Below are positions 26,850-37,127 of a stretch of 64,000 nt of DNA, piece by piece. Numbering within the stretch: position 1 is the first letter of the stretch; every line of letters starts with the position of its first letter. The notes below the pieces were generated by a model, which saw only the letters and a list, made by a program, of their open reading frames with translations, did not search any database and had not been told where the DNA came from. Source of the stretch: an uncultured Faecalibacterium sp. (GTDB lineage: Bacteria > Bacillota > Clostridia > Oscillospirales > Ruminococcaceae). The stretch spans positions 62,001 through 126,000 of the forward strand of contig CALESJ010000026.1 in the NCBI GenBank assembly GCA_937907025.1, in the 5' to 3' direction. A program made the translations under genes and the position numbers.

Positions 26850-27610
26850 TCGGGTTCCTCCCAGCCGTGGGTCAGGATCTCGGGCCCATCCTTGGTGATG
26901 AGAACCGTATGCTCAAAGTGAGCAGCCAGTCCCCCGTCACAAGTCTTGACCGTCCATCCATCGTTCAACGTCTTTACCGCGTACTTGAACTGGTTCACCA
27001 TCGGTTCGATGGCGATGCACATTCCGGGAACCAGGCGGGGTCCGCGGCCCGGGGTGCCATAGTTCGGAACTTCGGGGTCCTCATGCAGTTCCTTGCCGAC
27101 GCCATGGCCGACAAAACTGCGGACAACCGAGAAGCCGTTCTCTTCGACGTAGCTCTGCACGGCGTGTCCCACATCGCCGATCCGCGCACCGGCCTGGGCC
27201 GCAGCAATGCCGCGGTGCAGGCTTTCACGGGTGACATCCAACAGACGCTGTGCTTCCTTGTCCACTTTTCCGCAGGCAAAGGTGCAGGCGTTGTCGCCGT
27301 TGAAACCGTCGATCTTGCATCCGGTGTCGATGGATACGATATCACCGGGGCGGATCTTCTGTTCGCGGCTGGGGATGCCGTGGATCACGGTGTCGTTAAC
27401 GCTGATGCAGGCGGTGGCCGGGAATCCGTACAGATGCAGGAAGTTCGGCCTTGCGCCATGGCGCACGATAAAGTCGTAGATGATCTTGTCGATCTCTGCC
27501 GTTGAAATACCGGGTTCGATCGCTTCGCCGCCCGCCTTGAGCGCCGCCGCGCTGATAGCGCAGGCGCGGCGCATTTTTTCGATCTCGGCAGCGTTTTTGA
27601 TTTGGATCAT
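26837..27610 (-). CDS. map: Methionine aminopeptidase, type I
   Basis: Removes the initiator Met from nascent proteins. The 257-residue protein keeps the five metal ligands: Asp in SIDTGCKIDGF, Asp in NGDNACTF, His in GHGVGKELHE, Glu in CIAIEPM and Glu in AHFEHTV. It lacks an N-terminal zinc extension (MetAP-1a). It begins 7 bases after the adk stop. Within the spc cluster this adk-map pair is standard in Bacillota. Confidence 0.97.
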   Translation of the reverse strand: MIQIKNAAEIEKMRRACAISAAALKAGGEAIEPGISTAEIDKIIYDFIVRHGARPNFLHLYGFPATACISVNDTVIHGIPSREQKIRPGDIVSIDTGCKIDGFNGDNACTFACGKVDKEAQRLLDVTRESLHRGIAAAQAGARIGDVGHAVQSYVEENGFSVVRSFVGHGVGKELHEDPEVPNYGTPGRGPRLVPGMCIAIEPMVNQFKYAVKTLNDGWTVKTCDGGLAAHFEHTVLITKDGPEILTHGWEEPEWTL

Positions 27611-27617
27611 GGGTGCG

Positions 27618-28250
27618 TTATGCCTCCAACTCTTTGAGGATCAGCGCAGTGGTGTCCTCGATGGAGCCCTGATCGGGAATCTCCACCAGTTTGCCGCGTT
27701 CGCGGTAGAAGGCCACAAGAGGCTCGGTCTGTTCGTGATACGCTTTCAAACGGTCCAGCACGGTGGCGGGCTCGTCGTCCTTGCGGACGACTAGTTCCCC
27801 GCCGCACCGATCGCAAACGCCCGGCTTGGCGCTGGGCTTATTCTTGATGTGATAGCTGGCGCCGCATTTCGCGCAGACGCGACGGCCGCTCATACGCTCC
27901 ATGATGGCTTCGTCAGCAACGGTCAGGTTCAGAACCTTATCGATCTCCACGCCCATAGCTTCCAGGGCTTCGCCCTGCGCAATGGTACGCGGCATACCGT
28001 CCAGGATGAAACCGCCGGCGCAGTCGGGCTGTGCCAGACGTTCCTTTACGATGCCCACAATGACATCGTCGGGAACCAGCGCGCCCGCGTCCATAAAGCT
28101 CTTGGCTTTCAGACCCATCGGGGTACCGTCCTTAACGGCGGCACGCAGGATGTTGCCGGTGGAAATGGTGGGGATACCCAGTTTATCGCAGAGGATTTCT
28201 GCCTGGGTTCCTTTGCCGGCGCCGGGGGCGCCCAAAAGGATCAGTTTCAT
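27618..28250 (-). CDS. adk: Adenylate kinase (zinc-lid type)
   Basis: Interconverts ATP plus AMP and two ADP. The P-loop GAPGAGKGTQAE is at residues 7-18, the AMP-site arginine lies in ILRAAVKDGTPMG, and IVKERLAQPDCAGGFILDGMPRT is typical. The LID has four cysteines (CAKCGASYH and CDRCGGELV), the structural zinc form of Gram-positive enzymes. The 48-base gap after secY is among the longer ones in the cluster. Confidence 0.98.
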   Translation of the reverse strand: MKLILLGAPGAGKGTQAEILCDKLGIPTISTGNILRAAVKDGTPMGLKAKSFMDAGALVPDDVIVGIVKERLAQPDCAGGFILDGMPRTIAQGEALEAMGVEIDKVLNLTVADEAIMERMSGRRVCAKCGASYHIKNKPSAKPGVCDRCGGELVVRKDDEPATVLDRLKAYHEQTEPLVAFYRERGKLVEIPDQGSIEDTTALILKELEA

Positions 28251-28298
28251 AAGTGTTTCCCCTTTCCTGTCGGCTGCTTTTGGAGCAGCCTTCCGCTG

Positions 28299-29579
28299 TT
28301 ATTCCAAAAAGCCTTTGTGATGACGAGCGGTCATATAGCCTTCCAGAGAACGGGCGGTGTCGAGCGCGACGCCGACCACGATCAGCAGGCTGGTACCGCC
28401 GAGCTGAATGGAAACGTGGGTAATGTCACCCAGAACAATGGGCAGGCCCGCAACAACAGCCAGGAAGATGCCGCCGATCAGAGTGATCTTCTGCAGGGTC
28501 TTGGTGATGAAGTCGCTGGTGGGCTTGCCGGGACGAATGCCCGGAATCGTGCCGTTGTTCTTGCGCAGCTGGTTGCTGATGTCGATGGGGTTGTACTGGA
28601 TCGCAACATAGAAGTAGTTGAAACCGATGATCAGCAGCACATACACCACCAGGTACACCGGGCTGGTGTAGTTGAACACCTGGAAGAAGATGTTGTCGGT
28701 CCAGCCCAGGAAGCTGCCAACCATGTTGGGCAGGCTGCACAGCGTCATGGCAAAGATGACAGGCATAACGCCGGACATGTTCACCTTGATGGGGATGTAG
28801 CTTGCCTGGCCGCCGTACATCTTACGGCCGACCACACGCTTGGCGTACTGTACCGGGATGCGGCGTTCCGCGTTGGTCAGAATGACCACGAAGATGACCG
28901 CAACGATGGCCAGCACCAGCAGAACCGGCAGCAGGATGTAATATCCGCTGGAGGTCTGCGCGGCGGTGAGAATGCTCTTGACCATCGTCAGCACACGGGA
29001 CCAGTTGGCCACGATGCCGGCGAAGATCAGCAGCGAAACACCGTTGCCGATGCCCTTGGAGTCGATCTGGTTGCCCATCCAGGTAACCAGCTGGCTGCCG
29101 GCGGTGAAGCACAGCACAATGACAATGGCGGTGAACACACCGGCAAAGCCATCAGTGTACTCCAGCGCAGAGCTGCGGCGCAGGATGAAGTAGTAGGCGA
29201 TGGACAGCATCAGAGCGATGCCGCAGCCCACATAGTTGGTGATTCGGGTCAGCTTGCGGCGGCCCTCCTCACCTTCCTTGGAAAGATTTTCCAGGTAAGG
29301 AATGGCGACAGTCAGCAGCTGTACGATAATCGAGGCGTTGATATACGGCTGAACGCCCAACGCGAAGATTGCGCACTGGCTCAGAGCATTACCGGACATC
29401 ATATCCAGGTAAGTCAGCATGCTGCCGGTGGTGTCGAACATATCCTTCAGGTTGCCAGCGGTGATATAAGGTACCGGAATCGCACAGCCCAAACGGAAGA
29501 GCACCAGGATCAGGAGCGTAAACAAAAGCCGCTTACGCAGGTCTTCGATCTTCCAGGCATTGCGGAAGGTTTCGAACAC
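28299..29579 (-). CDS. secY: Protein translocase channel subunit SecY
   Basis: The ten-helix channel through which SecA (also in this window) pushes preproteins. The 426-residue product has the FRLGCAIPVPYI segment after helix 1, the plug region, PYINASIIVQLLTVAIPYLENLSKEGEEGRRKL for helix 2b and its following loop, and GIRPGKPTSDFI in the cytoplasmic loop that contacts the ribosome or SecA. Its start lies one base after the rplO stop, as is standard in the spc operon. Confidence 0.98.
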   Translation of the reverse strand: MFETFRNAWKIEDLRKRLLFTLLILVLFRLGCAIPVPYITAGNLKDMFDTTGSMLTYLDMMSGNALSQCAIFALGVQPYINASIIVQLLTVAIPYLENLSKEGEEGRRKLTRITNYVGCGIALMLSIAYYFILRRSSALEYTDGFAGVFTAIVIVLCFTAGSQLVTWMGNQIDSKGIGNGVSLLIFAGIVANWSRVLTMVKSILTAAQTSSGYYILLPVLLVLAIVAVIFVVILTNAERRIPVQYAKRVVGRKMYGGQASYIPIKVNMSGVMPVIFAMTLCSLPNMVGSFLGWTDNIFFQVFNYTSPVYLVVYVLLIIGFNYFYVAIQYNPIDISNQLRKNNGTIPGIRPGKPTSDFITKTLQKITLIGGIFLAVVAGLPIVLGDITHVSIQLGGTSLLIVVGVALDTARSLEGYMTARHHKGFLE

Positions 29580-29580
29580 C

Positions 29581-30018
29581 TTAGATCACCTCAGCTTTCC
29601 CGCCTGCCTTCTCGATTTTTTCCTTGGCAGAGGCCGTGTAGGCCGCGACCTTGACATTGACCGCTTTGCTCAGCTCGCCGTTGCCCAGGACTTTGACACC
29701 GTCCAGGGTGCGGGAGATGATGCCCTTTTCCAGCAGGGCGGCGGCGTCAACGGTAGCGCCGGCCTCAAACTTCTCAAGGTCGGAAACCTTGATGGTGACA
29801 TACTTGGTAGCGAAAATGTTGTTGAAGCCGCGCTTCGGCAGACGACGCTGCAGCGGCATCTGGCCGCCTTCGAAACCGGCCTTCTTGACGCCGGAACGGG
29901 CTTTCTGGCCCTTGTGGCCGTAGCCGGCAGTCTTACCATTGCCGGAACCCGCGCCGCGGCCCTTGCGGGTAACGGCCTTGCGGGCGCCCTTGGGCGCGTT
30001 CAGTTCATGAAGCTTCAT
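29581..30018 (-). CDS. rplO: 50S ribosomal protein L15
   Basis: 145 residues. The extended basic N-terminus (KGARKAVTRKGRGAGSGNGK, then the GxKGQKARSGVKKAGFEGGQMPL run) threads the 23S rRNA core. It is directly followed by secY (one base). Confidence 0.98.
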   Translation of the reverse strand: MKLHELNAPKGARKAVTRKGRGAGSGNGKTAGYGHKGQKARSGVKKAGFEGGQMPLQRRLPKRGFNNIFATKYVTIKVSDLEKFEAGATVDAAALLEKGIISRTLDGVKVLGNGELSKAVNVKVAAYTASAKEKIEKAGGKAEVI

Positions 30019-30031
30019 GCTTGCACCTCCA

Positions 30032-30211
30032 TTACAGCTTGGTCACAACGACCAGGTGAGAGATCTTAGCGATCTTACCGGCAGTAGCGGCGTTGTCAGG
30101 CTGTTCGACAACGTCACCCGGACGATGCAGGCCCAAAGACTTCGCGACGGAAATCTGCTCTTTGCCGCGGCCGATCAGGCTCTTGGCAAGACGAATGCTC
30201 AGTTTTTCCAT
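30032..30211 (-). CDS. rpmD: 50S ribosomal protein L30
   Basis: A 59-residue ORF starting MEKLSIRLAKSLIGRGKEQI and ending SHLVVVTKL, with the L30 pattern ISVAKSLGLHRPGDVV in between. It sits in the canonical place between rpsE and rplO (gaps 15 and 13 bases) and is preceded by an AGGAGG. Confidence 0.95.
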   Translation of the reverse strand: MEKLSIRLAKSLIGRGKEQISVAKSLGLHRPGDVVEQPDNAATAGKIAKISHLVVVTKL

Positions 30212-30226
30212 GATTCAGCGCCCTCC

Positions 30227-30733
30227 TTAGCCCAGGATCTCGGCGACGGTCTTGCCGCGCTTAGCAGCAACAGACTCGGCGTCGGTCAGACCGCACAGGC
30301 CGGCGAAGGTCGCAGCGGTAACGTTGATCGGGTTGTTGGAACGCAGGCTCTTGGTACGGATGTCCTTGATGCCGGCGCATTCCAGAACCGCACGAACCGG
30401 GCCGCCGGCGATAACGCCGGTACCGGGAGCAGCGGGACGCATCAGCACGCGGCCGGCGCCAAATTCGCCGACGATCTCGTGCGGGATGGTGGTGCCCTTC
30501 ATGGCGATCTTGTGCATGTTCTTCTTGGCAGCACCCTCGCCCTTGCGGATAGCCTCGGGAACTTCGCCGGACTTGCCGACGCCGTAGCCGATGTTGCCCT
30601 TGCCGTCGCCAACGACGATCAGAGCGGCGAACTTCATAACGCGGCCGCCCTTAACGGTCTTGGAAACGCGGTTGATGGAGACGACCTTAGTGATCATGCC
30701 GTCATCTTGTTCTCTGTTTCTCTGCATGGCCAT
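30227..30733 (-). CDS. rpsE: 30S ribosomal protein S5
   Basis: 168 residues. The double-stranded-RNA-like N-terminal domain ([30 protein letters not shown] in two runs) and the fold [20 protein letters not shown] are canonical. S5 helps set decoding accuracy. A 13-base gap separates it from rplR upstream. Confidence 0.98.
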   Translation of the reverse strand: MAMQRNREQDDGMITKVVSINRVSKTVKGGRVMKFAALIVVGDGKGNIGYGVGKSGEVPEAIRKGEGAAKKNMHKIAMKGTTIPHEIVGEFGAGRVLMRPAAPGTGVIAGGPVRAVLECAGIKDIRTKSLRSNNPINVTAATFAGLCGLTDAESVAAKRGKTVAEILG

Positions 30734-30746
30734 GTTCGATCCCTCC

Positions 30747-31106
30747 TTACAGTTTCAGACCGGCTTCGCGGGCGCCCTCAGCGAGAGCCTTCACGCGGCC
30801 GTGGTAGACGAAACCGCCGCGGTCATAGACCACTTCGGTAATGCCCTTTTCCAGGCATTTCTTGGCAATGGCGGCGCCGACCTTCTTGGCGGCCTCGACG
30901 TTTCCGCCGTAGTCCTCAAAGTCCTTGTCCAGGGTGGAAGCAGCTGCCAGAGTCACGCCGGCAACGTCATCGATGACCTGAACGTAGATGTGCTTGGCAG
31001 AGCGGAAAACATCCAGACGAGGACGCTCGGCCGTGCCGCTGATCTTGCCGCGGACGCGGCGGTGACGGCGAAGACGAGCTTCGTTCTTATCAGCCTTATT
31101 GACCAT
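30747..31106 (-). CDS. rplR: 50S ribosomal protein L18
   Basis: A 119-residue 5S rRNA-binding protein. The basic start [20 protein letters not shown] and [20 protein letters not shown] are canonical, as is the C-terminal [20 protein letters not shown]. Confidence 0.98.
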   Translation of the reverse strand: MVNKADKNEARLRRHRRVRGKISGTAERPRLDVFRSAKHIYVQVIDDVAGVTLAAASTLDKDFEDYGGNVEAAKKVGAAIAKKCLEKGITEVVYDRGGFVYHGRVKALAEGAREAGLKL

Positions 31107-31124
31107 AATGTTTCTCCCCTCCTA

Positions 31125-31673
31125 TTATTTGCCTTTACCGGCTTTGCCTTCCTTGCGGATGACATACTCGCCAACGTAGCGAATGCCCTTGCCCTTGTAG
31201 GGTTCCGGCGGACGCTTGCCGCGGACTTCGGCAGCGAACTGACCGACTTCCTGCTTATCGATGCCGACGATGCTGAAGTGCAGAGCGTCCTTGACTTCGA
31301 TCTGGATGGTGTCGGTCTCTTCGACGTTGACCGGGTGAGAGAAGCCCAGGGTCAGGGTCAGGGTCTTGCCCTGCTTGGCGCAGCGGTAGCCGATGCCCTG
31401 GATCTCCATATCCTTGCGGAAGCCTTCGGTCACGCCAACAACCATGTTATGGATGTTGGTACGGGTCAGGCCGTGCAGGCTGCGGGCCTGTTTTTCGTCA
31501 TTGGGGCGGGTAACCAAAATCTCATTGCCCTCGACCTTGACGGTCATCATGGGATGATATTTGGAATGCAGGGTACCCTTGGGGCCTTTCACGGTGATGG
31601 TGTGTTCGGCCTCGTCGATCTTCACATCAACACCCGCAGGAATGACGATGGGTTTTCTTCCAATTCTCGACAT
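31125..31673 (-). CDS. rplF: 50S ribosomal protein L6
   Basis: 182 residues with two homologous domains; MSRIGRKPIVIPAGVDV at the start and RGKRPPEPYKGKGIRYVGEY near the C-terminus are diagnostic. It lies near the factor-binding centre of the large subunit. Confidence 0.98.
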   Translation of the reverse strand: MSRIGRKPIVIPAGVDVKIDEAEHTITVKGPKGTLHSKYHPMMTVKVEGNEILVTRPNDEKQARSLHGLTRTNIHNMVVGVTEGFRKDMEIQGIGYRCAKQGKTLTLTLGFSHPVNVEETDTIQIEVKDALHFSIVGIDKQEVGQFAAEVRGKRPPEPYKGKGIRYVGEYVIRKEGKAGKGK

Positions 31674-31691
31674 TGTCTTCTAGCCCCTTTC

Positions 31692-32090
31692 TTACCACAC
31701 AAAGGCGAGCACTTCACCGCCGACATGGGCAGCGCGGGCAGCCTTGTCGGTCATGACGCCTTTAGAAGTGGAGATGATCGCGGTGCCCAGGCCCTTCATG
31801 ACCTTGGGCATGTCCTCGCAGTTGGTGTAGATACGCAGGCCGGGCTTGGAAACGCGCTTCAGGCCCGCGATGACCGGCATACCATTGTCCTGGTACTTGA
31901 GGGTCAGGGTGATAACGCCCTGCTTGCTGTCCTCGGTCACTTTCATACCCTTGATGTAGCCCTCATCAACCAGGATCTGGCAGATCGCCTTTTTCAGGTT
32001 GGAAGCAGGGATATCCACGGAAGGGTGTTTGGCAGTGCTCGCGTTGCGGATGCGGGTCAGCAGGTCCGCGATAGGATCGGTGATTTGCAT
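31692..32090 (-). CDS. rpsH: 30S ribosomal protein S8
   Basis: 132 residues, starting [18 protein letters not shown] and ending in [26 protein letters not shown] in family form. It is a primary 16S binder and, in enterobacteria, the spc operon repressor. The 60-base gap from rpsN is longer than most here, but no S8-site hairpin was confirmed by eye. Confidence 0.98.
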   Translation of the reverse strand: MQITDPIADLLTRIRNASTAKHPSVDIPASNLKKAICQILVDEGYIKGMKVTEDSKQGVITLTLKYQDNGMPVIAGLKRVSKPGLRIYTNCEDMPKVMKGLGTAIISTSKGVMTDKAARAAHVGGEVLAFVW

Positions 32091-32150
32091 GCCACTAACC
32101 TCCTTAGGTTGTGTTAAAGATGTTGTTGTTACGTCTTTTCCTGTCTCTGA

Positions 32151-32336
32151 TTACCAGGAAGCCTTCTTCACGCCGGGGATCTCGCCCTTGTAGGCCAGCT
32201 CACGGAAGCAGATACGGCAGATGCCGTACTTGCGCAGATAGGCATGGGGACGGCCGCAGATCTTGCAGCGGTTGTAGGCGCGGGTGGAGAACTTGGCCGG
32301 GCGCTGCTGCTTGATCTTCATAGAAGTTTTTGCCAT
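32151..32336 (-). CDS. rpsN: 30S ribosomal protein S14, zinc type
   Basis: A 61-residue short S14 with the zinc ribbon C-x2-C (RCKICGRPH) and C-x2-C ([10 protein letters not shown]), i.e. the zinc-requiring C+ paralogue. It starts [15 protein letters not shown] after the Met and ends GVKKASW. Confidence 0.98.
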   Translation of the reverse strand: MAKTSMKIKQQRPAKFSTRAYNRCKICGRPHAYLRKYGICRICFRELAYKGEIPGVKKASW

Positions 32337-32356
32337 TGGTTTTCTTCCTCCCCTTC

Positions 32357-32896
32357 TCAGTTGGCGAACGGAGCGCCCAGAGCCTTCAGCAGCTCCTTGG
32401 CTTCTTCGTCGGTCTTGGCCGTGGTAACAAAGCAGATGTCCATGCCGCGGATGGCGTCGACCTTATCGAAGTCGATTTCCGGGAAGATGATCTGCTCCTT
32501 CAGGCCGAAGGCGTAGTTGCCGCGCCCGTCGAAGCTGTTGCCGGAGATGCCGCGGAAGTCGCGGACACGGGGCAGAGCCACGTTGAACAGGCGATCGACG
32601 AACTCGTACATACGCTCGCCGCGCAGAGTGACCTTGGCGCCGATGGGCATGCCCTGGCGCAGCTTGAAGTTAGCCACGCTCTTCTTGGCCTTGCAGACGA
32701 CGGCCTTCTGGCCGGTGATCTGGCCCAGGTCAGCGACGATGGCGTCGATAACCTTGGCATTTTCCTTCGCCTCGCCGGCGGCCACGTTGATGATGACCTT
32801 GTCCAGCTTGGGGATCTGCATCACGCTCTTGTAGCCGAACTTTTTGTTCAGGGCCGGAGCGATCTCGTTGACATACTGTTCTTTCAAACGTGCCAT
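32357..32896 (-). CDS. rplE: 50S ribosomal protein L5
   Basis: A 179-residue 5S rRNA-binding protein that forms a bridge to S13. [16 protein letters not shown] and GKVTLRG-type motifs ([14 protein letters not shown]) are present, with [19 protein letters not shown] as the tRNA-facing loop. Confidence 0.98.
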   Translation of the reverse strand: MARLKEQYVNEIAPALNKKFGYKSVMQIPKLDKVIINVAAGEAKENAKVIDAIVADLGQITGQKAVVCKAKKSVANFKLRQGMPIGAKVTLRGERMYEFVDRLFNVALPRVRDFRGISGNSFDGRGNYAFGLKEQIIFPEIDFDKVDAIRGMDICFVTTAKTDEEAKELLKALGAPFAN

Positions 32897-32912
32897 GATT
32901 CAAACTCCTCCC

Positions 32913-33227
32913 TTACAGTTCGGCGCCGCACTTGCGGCAGATGCGGACGGTCTTGCCGTCCTTGACGGAATGGCCCACGCGGGTGGCCTTGCCACACTTG
33001 GGGCACACCGGCATGACCTTGCAGGCGTAGATAGCGCCTTCGGCCTTGACAATGCCGCCCTGCTCGCCCTGACGACGGGGCTTGACATGCTTGGTGACCA
33101 TGTTCAGGCCTTCGACAATGACCTTGCCCTCTTTCGGGGAGGTCTGCAGGACCTTGCCGGTCTTGCCCTTGTCCTTGCCGGAGATGATCATAACGTTGTC
33201 GCCGGTTTTAACATGAAGATTGTTCAT
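32913..33227 (-). CDS. rplX: 50S ribosomal protein L24 (zinc form)
   Basis: 104 residues. The KOW motif [21 protein letters not shown] starts at residue 6 and is characteristic. The C-terminus has a zinc-ribbon-like pair, [12 protein letters not shown] and ICRKCGAEL, common in Clostridia. Confidence 0.97.
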   Translation of the reverse strand: MNNLHVKTGDNVMIISGKDKGKTGKVLQTSPKEGKVIVEGLNMVTKHVKPRRQGEQGGIVKAEGAIYACKVMPVCPKCGKATRVGHSVKDGKTVRICRKCGAEL

Positions 33228-33243
33228 TCTTATTAAAACCTCC

Positions 33244-33612
33244 TTACAGCGATTCGGGAGCCAGGCTCAGGATCTTGGTGAAGCCGGCGTCGCGCAGCTC
33301 ACGCGCCACAGGTCCAAAGATACGAGTGCCCTTGGGGCTCTTGTCGGCCATGACGATGACGGCGGCGTTCTCATCGAAACGGATGTAAGAACCGTCGTCA
33401 CGGCGCAGGCCATGCTTGCTGCGGACGATGACAGCCTTGACCACATCGCCCTTCTTCACGGTGCCGCCGGGAGCAGCCTTCTTCACGCTGCAGACCACGA
33501 CGTCGCCGATGTTGGCATATCTCTTGCGGGTACCGCCCAGTACACGGAAGCACATTAACTCCTTGGCACCGGTGTTGTCGGCCACTTTGAGATAAGTTTG
33601 CATCTGAACCAT
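33244..33612 (-). CDS. rplN: 50S ribosomal protein L14
   Basis: 122 residues; [20 protein letters not shown] and [19 protein letters not shown] are canonical. It forms intersubunit bridge contacts and is the target of the silencing factor RsfS in other bacteria. The N-terminus MVQMQT has one or two extra residues against the usual MIQ start. Confidence 0.98.
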   Translation of the reverse strand: MVQMQTYLKVADNTGAKELMCFRVLGGTRKRYANIGDVVVCSVKKAAPGGTVKKGDVVKAVIVRSKHGLRRDDGSYIRFDENAAVIVMADKSPKGTRIFGPVARELRDAGFTKILSLAPESL

Positions 33613-33645
33613 CTTTCAGGTCCTCCTTTCAAAGTACCAGGCTGA

Positions 33646-33900
33646 TTATTTCGCTTTCTCGATGATCTTCACCAGACGCCAGTTGACGTCCTTGGAAAGC
33701 TTGCGGGTCTCCATGATCTCGACGCGGTCACCGATGCCGGCCTCGCCGTTCTCGTCATGGGCCTTGAACTTCTTGGTGCGCTTCATGATCTTTTTGTAGA
33801 GGGGGTGCTGGACGCTGTCCTTGACTGCGACAACGATGGTCTTGTCCATCTTGTCGGACACGACGACGCCCACACGGCTCTTTCTCAGATTACGTTCCAT
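33646..33900 (-). CDS. rpsQ: 30S ribosomal protein S17
   Basis: An 84-residue OB-fold protein; [19 protein letters not shown] and [22 protein letters not shown] are diagnostic. It is flanked by rpmC (15 bases) and rplN (33 bases). Confidence 0.98.
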   Translation of the reverse strand: MERNLRKSRVGVVVSDKMDKTIVVAVKDSVQHPLYKKIMKRTKKFKAHDENGEAGIGDRVEIMETRKLSKDVNWRLVKIIEKAK

Positions 33901-33915
33901 GTTTTACCCTCCCTC

Positions 33916-34113
33916 TTACGCGTTCTTCGCGTTCTTTTCCGCCATGATGGTCATCACGCGGGCGATGTCCTTCTTGACGGTATCGATGCGCAGCGGGTTT
34001 TCCAGCTGGTTGATGGCGTGCTGAAAGCGCAGGTTGAACAGTTCCGCTTTCAGATCTTTGAGCTGCTTTGCCAGCTCAACATCGGTCATTTCGCGCAGTT
34101 CAGTGGCTTTCAT
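33916..34113 (-). CDS. rpmC: 50S ribosomal protein L29
   Basis: A 65-residue helical hairpin at the exit tunnel. [20 protein letters not shown] and [16 protein letters not shown] are canonical. It overlaps rplP by four bases (ATGA-type coupling). Confidence 0.97.
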   Translation of the reverse strand: MKATELREMTDVELAKQLKDLKAELFNLRFQHAINQLENPLRIDTVKKDIARVMTIMAEKNAKNA

Positions 34114-34550
34114 TCAGCGTCGCCCTCCTTCACAGTGTCGATTTCTTCGCGCTTGACGAACTTGCAGCGCACCGGCAGCTTGTGAGAGGCCAGGCGCAGA
34201 GATTCACGCGCGGTCGCCTCATCAACATCAGCGATTTCAAACAGCACACGGCCGGGCTTGACAACGGCCACCCAGTATTCCGGGCTGCCCTTGCCGGAGC
34301 CCATGCGGGTGCCGGCCGGCTTTTCGGTAACAGGCTTGTCGGGGAAGATCTTGATCCAGACCTTGCCGCCACGCTTGATATAACGGGTCATAGCAACACG
34401 GGCTGCCTCGATCTGGTTGGAAGTGATCCACGCCGGCTCCAGAGCCACCAGGCCGTATTCGCCCTGGTTGACCTTGTTGCCGCGCATGGCCTTGCCGGTC
34501 ATGCGGCCGCGCTGAACGCGGCGGTATTTAACACGTTTCGGCAGTAACAT
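34110..34550 (-). CDS. rplP: 50S ribosomal protein L16
   Basis: A 146-residue protein near the A-site tRNA elbow. [20 protein letters not shown] and [21 protein letters not shown] are diagnostic. Its start overlaps the rpsC stop by one base. Confidence 0.98.
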   Translation of the reverse strand: MLLPKRVKYRRVQRGRMTGKAMRGNKVNQGEYGLVALEPAWITSNQIEAARVAMTRYIKRGGKVWIKIFPDKPVTEKPAGTRMGSGKGSPEYWVAVVKPGRVLFEIADVDEATARESLRLASHKLPVRCKFVKREEIDTVKEGDAE

Positions 34551-35248
34551 TACTGTTTGCCTCCTTCCTTCTTGGCAGCGGTCTTAGCGCCCTGCAGGAT
34601 CTCACCCTTGTAGATCCAGACCTTGACGCCGACCTTGCCGTAGGTGGTGTTGGCCTCAGCGAAGCCGTAGTCGATGTCAGCACGCAGGGTCTGCAGGGGG
34701 ATGGTGCCTTCGTGGTAGCTTTCCACGCGGGCGATGTCGGCGCCAGCCAGACGGCCGGAGCAGGTGACCTTGATGCCCTTGGCAGGCACGCCACCGCGGG
34801 GCTGCATCGCGTTGCGGATAACCTGCTTCATCGCGCGGCGGAACGCAATGCGGCGCTCCAGCTGAGAAGCGACATCCTCGGCCACCAGCTGAGCGGTGGT
34901 GGAAGTGCCCTTCACTTCAACGATGTTCAGGTTGACGTTCTTGCCGGTCATCTTGGCGAGCTGCTTTTCCAGCTTGGCGCTCTCAGCGCCGCCCTTGCCG
35001 ATGACGATGCCCGGCTTGGCGCAGAAGACGTTGACCTTGACGCGGGGAGTGCCGGTCTGGCTGTCAACGGTGCGCTCGATTTCGATCTTGGGGATACCGG
35101 CGGAATACAGCTGCTTCTTCAGCGTGGTGCGGATCTTGTGATCCTCCACCAGGGTGTCGCCGAAAGCCTGCTTAGAGGTAAACCAGCGGCTGTCCCAATC
35201 CTTGATAACACCCACGCGCATGCCGTGGGGATTGACTTTCTGGCCCAT
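34550..35248 (-). CDS. rpsC: 30S ribosomal protein S3
   Basis: 232 residues with an N-terminal region [21 protein letters not shown] (one-residue groups typical of S3), a KH domain around [15 protein letters not shown], and the C-terminal fold [20 protein letters not shown]. It lies at the mRNA entry channel. Confidence 0.98.
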   Translation of the reverse strand: MGQKVNPHGMRVGVIKDWDSRWFTSKQAFGDTLVEDHKIRTTLKKQLYSAGIPKIEIERTVDSQTGTPRVKVNVFCAKPGIVIGKGGAESAKLEKQLAKMTGKNVNLNIVEVKGTSTTAQLVAEDVASQLERRIAFRRAMKQVIRNAMQPRGGVPAKGIKVTCSGRLAGADIARVESYHEGTIPLQTLRADIDYGFAEANTTYGKVGVKVWIYKGEILQGAKTAAKKEGGKQ

Positions 35249-35260
35249 TTGTTTACCTCC

Positions 35261-35596
35261 TTACTCTTTCTCTTTCAGCACAACAGTCATATGGCTGGTG
35301 CGCTTGAGGATGCGGTACGCACGGCCCTGTGCGCGGGGCATGATACGCTTCAGCGTGGGGCCGGGGCAGACGTAGCATTCGGCAACGTACAGGCTGTTGC
35401 GGTCCATGTTGAAGTTGTTTTCAGCATTGGCAGCAGCCGAGTTGACCAGTTTCAGAAGGGGCTCGCAGGCCGCCTTCGGGGTATACTGCAAAATAGCCAG
35501 CGCTTCGTCCAGGGGTTTGTTACGGATGAGGTCCATCACGATCGAAACCTTACGGGGACTGATGCGGGCGTAACGGAGAATAGCCCGTGCTTCCAT
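35261..35596 (-). CDS. rplV: 50S ribosomal protein L22
   Basis: 111 residues; [20 protein letters not shown] and the tip loop [20 protein letters not shown] line the exit tunnel. Macrolide-resistance mutations map to this loop in other bacteria; here it looks wild type. Confidence 0.98.
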   Translation of the reverse strand: MEARAILRYARISPRKVSIVMDLIRNKPLDEALAILQYTPKAACEPLLKLVNSAAANAENNFNMDRNSLYVAECYVCPGPTLKRIMPRAQGRAYRILKRTSHMTVVLKEKE

Positions 35597-35613
35597 CTTA
35601 TGCTCCTCCTCTC

Positions 35614-35889
35614 TTATTTACCGGTGGTCTTGCCGCCGGCATGGCCCGAGAACTTACGGGTCGGGGCGAACTCACCGAGCTTGTGACCGACCATATCTTC
35701 GGTGACGTAAACTGGCACATGCTTGCGGCCGTCATGCACAGCGAAGGTGTGGCCAACGAACTCCGGGAAGATGGTGGAGGCGCGGCTCCAGGTCTTGACG
35801 ACGCTCTTCTTGCCGCTTTCGTTCATGGCTTCGACTTTCTTCATCAGAGAAGGCAGGACGTAAGGGCCTTTTTTGGTGCTGCGAGACAT
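35614..35889 (-). CDS. rpsS: 30S ribosomal protein S19
   Basis: 91 residues, starting [20 protein letters not shown] after Met, with [20 protein letters not shown] and [16 protein letters not shown] as family marks. It is a head protein paired with S13. Confidence 0.98.
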   Translation of the reverse strand: MSRSTKKGPYVLPSLMKKVEAMNESGKKSVVKTWSRASTIFPEFVGHTFAVHDGRKHVPVYVTEDMVGHKLGEFAPTRKFSGHAGGKTTGK

Positions 35890-35904
35890 AGTACTTTACC
35901 TCCC

Positions 35905-36735
35905 TTAACCTTTGGCGCGCTTGACGATGAACTTGTCGGAGCGAGCATGATGTTTGCGAGTCTTGAGGCCCAGAGCCGGCTTGCCCCACGGGGTACGCGG
36001 GCTGCTGTGGCCGACCGGGGCGCGGCCTTCGCCGCCGCCGTGCGGGTGATCGCAGGGGTTCATGACGGTGCCGCGGCTGCCGGGACGAACGCCCATGTGG
36101 CGCTTACGGCCGGCCTTGCCCAGGTTGACGTTCTCATGGTCAAGGTTGGAAACAACGCCGATGGTCGCGATGCAGTTCAGCGGGACGTTGCGCATCTCGC
36201 CGGAAGGCAGACGAACCAGAGCGTAGCCATTCTCTTTAGCCATCAGCTGAGCCATAACGCCAGCGGAACGGACCAGCTGGCCGCCCTTGCCGGGATACAG
36301 CTCAATGTTGTGGATCATGGTACCGACGGGGATGTTCTCGAAGGGCAGAGCGTTGCCCGGCTTGATATCCGCGTGAGGGCCAGCCATGACCTTGTCGCCC
36401 ACCTTCAGGCCATCGGGAGCCAGGATGTAGCTCTTGACGCCGTCTTCATATTCGACCAGCGCGATGAAAGCGGAGCGGTTCGGATCGTATTCCAGAGTCT
36501 GGACAGTGGCAGGAACATCAAACTTGTTGCGCTTGAAGTCGATGACACGGTACTTGACACGGTTGCCGCCGCCGTGGTGACGGACGGTGATCTTGCCGGT
36601 GTTGTTGCGGCCGGCATGCTTCTTCTTGGGTTCCAGCAGGCTGCGCTCGGGACCGACCTTGGACAGCACGCTGTAATCGGTAACAGTCATGCCGCGGCGG
36701 CCGGGCGTAGTCGGCTTGTACTTTTTGATCGCCAT
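35905..36735 (-). CDS. rplB: 50S ribosomal protein L2
   Basis: 276 residues. The start [18 protein letters not shown] at 36735 has an AGGAG nearby; the longer frame upstream is not coding. The peptidyl-transferase support loop with [21 protein letters not shown] is intact. A 98-base gap to rplW holds a GAGCCT/AGGCTC hairpin. Confidence 0.98.
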   Translation of the reverse strand: MAIKKYKPTTPGRRGMTVTDYSVLSKVGPERSLLEPKKKHAGRNNTGKITVRHHGGGNRVKYRVIDFKRNKFDVPATVQTLEYDPNRSAFIALVEYEDGVKSYILAPDGLKVGDKVMAGPHADIKPGNALPFENIPVGTMIHNIELYPGKGGQLVRSAGVMAQLMAKENGYALVRLPSGEMRNVPLNCIATIGVVSNLDHENVNLGKAGRKRHMGVRPGSRGTVMNPCDHPHGGGEGRAPVGHSSPRTPWGKPALGLKTRKHHARSDKFIVKRAKG

Positions 36736-36833
36736 GGTAGTACTCCTTTTTAGTATCTTATGAATTTTTGTCGGGGTCATATCCCCATAGCTGAGCCTTC
36801 GGCAGGCTCGAAAGGATCAGGCGAAGTGCCCGA

Positions 36834-37127
36834 TCAGGTCATGCTGGTGAAGAACTCGATCTCCTTGGAGTCGGGGGTCAGCGTGACGATGGCCTTCTTG
36901 CTCTTGGCGGTGTAGCCGGCATGCAGGCCCTGGCGGCGGTACTTGCCGCGCACACTGATGGTGTTGACCTTGGCGACCTTGACGCCGAACAGCTCTTCAA
37001 CAGCGTTGGCGATGTCGACCTTGGTGGCGTCGGTAGCGACCTTGAAGGTGTACTTCTTGTCAGCGATACCGGCCATGGAGTTCTCGGTGATGACCGGAGC
37101 GAGAACGATATCCTGTGCGAATTTCAT
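36834..37127 (-). CDS. rplW: 50S ribosomal protein L23
   Basis: A 97-residue exit-site protein that docks trigger factor and SRP. IVLAPVITENSMAGIADKKY and FGVKVAKVNTISVRGKYRRQG are canonical. It shares one base with the rplD stop. Confidence 0.98.
   Translation of the reverse strand: MKFAQDIVLAPVITENSMAGIADKKYTFKVATDATKVDIANAVEELFGVKVAKVNTISVRGKYRRQGLHAGYTAKSKKAIVTLTPDSKEIEFFTSMT

Noticed and set aside
27849..29654. A 601-codon plus-strand frame across adk and secY
   Set aside because: Antisense shadow of two essential genes with biased composition.
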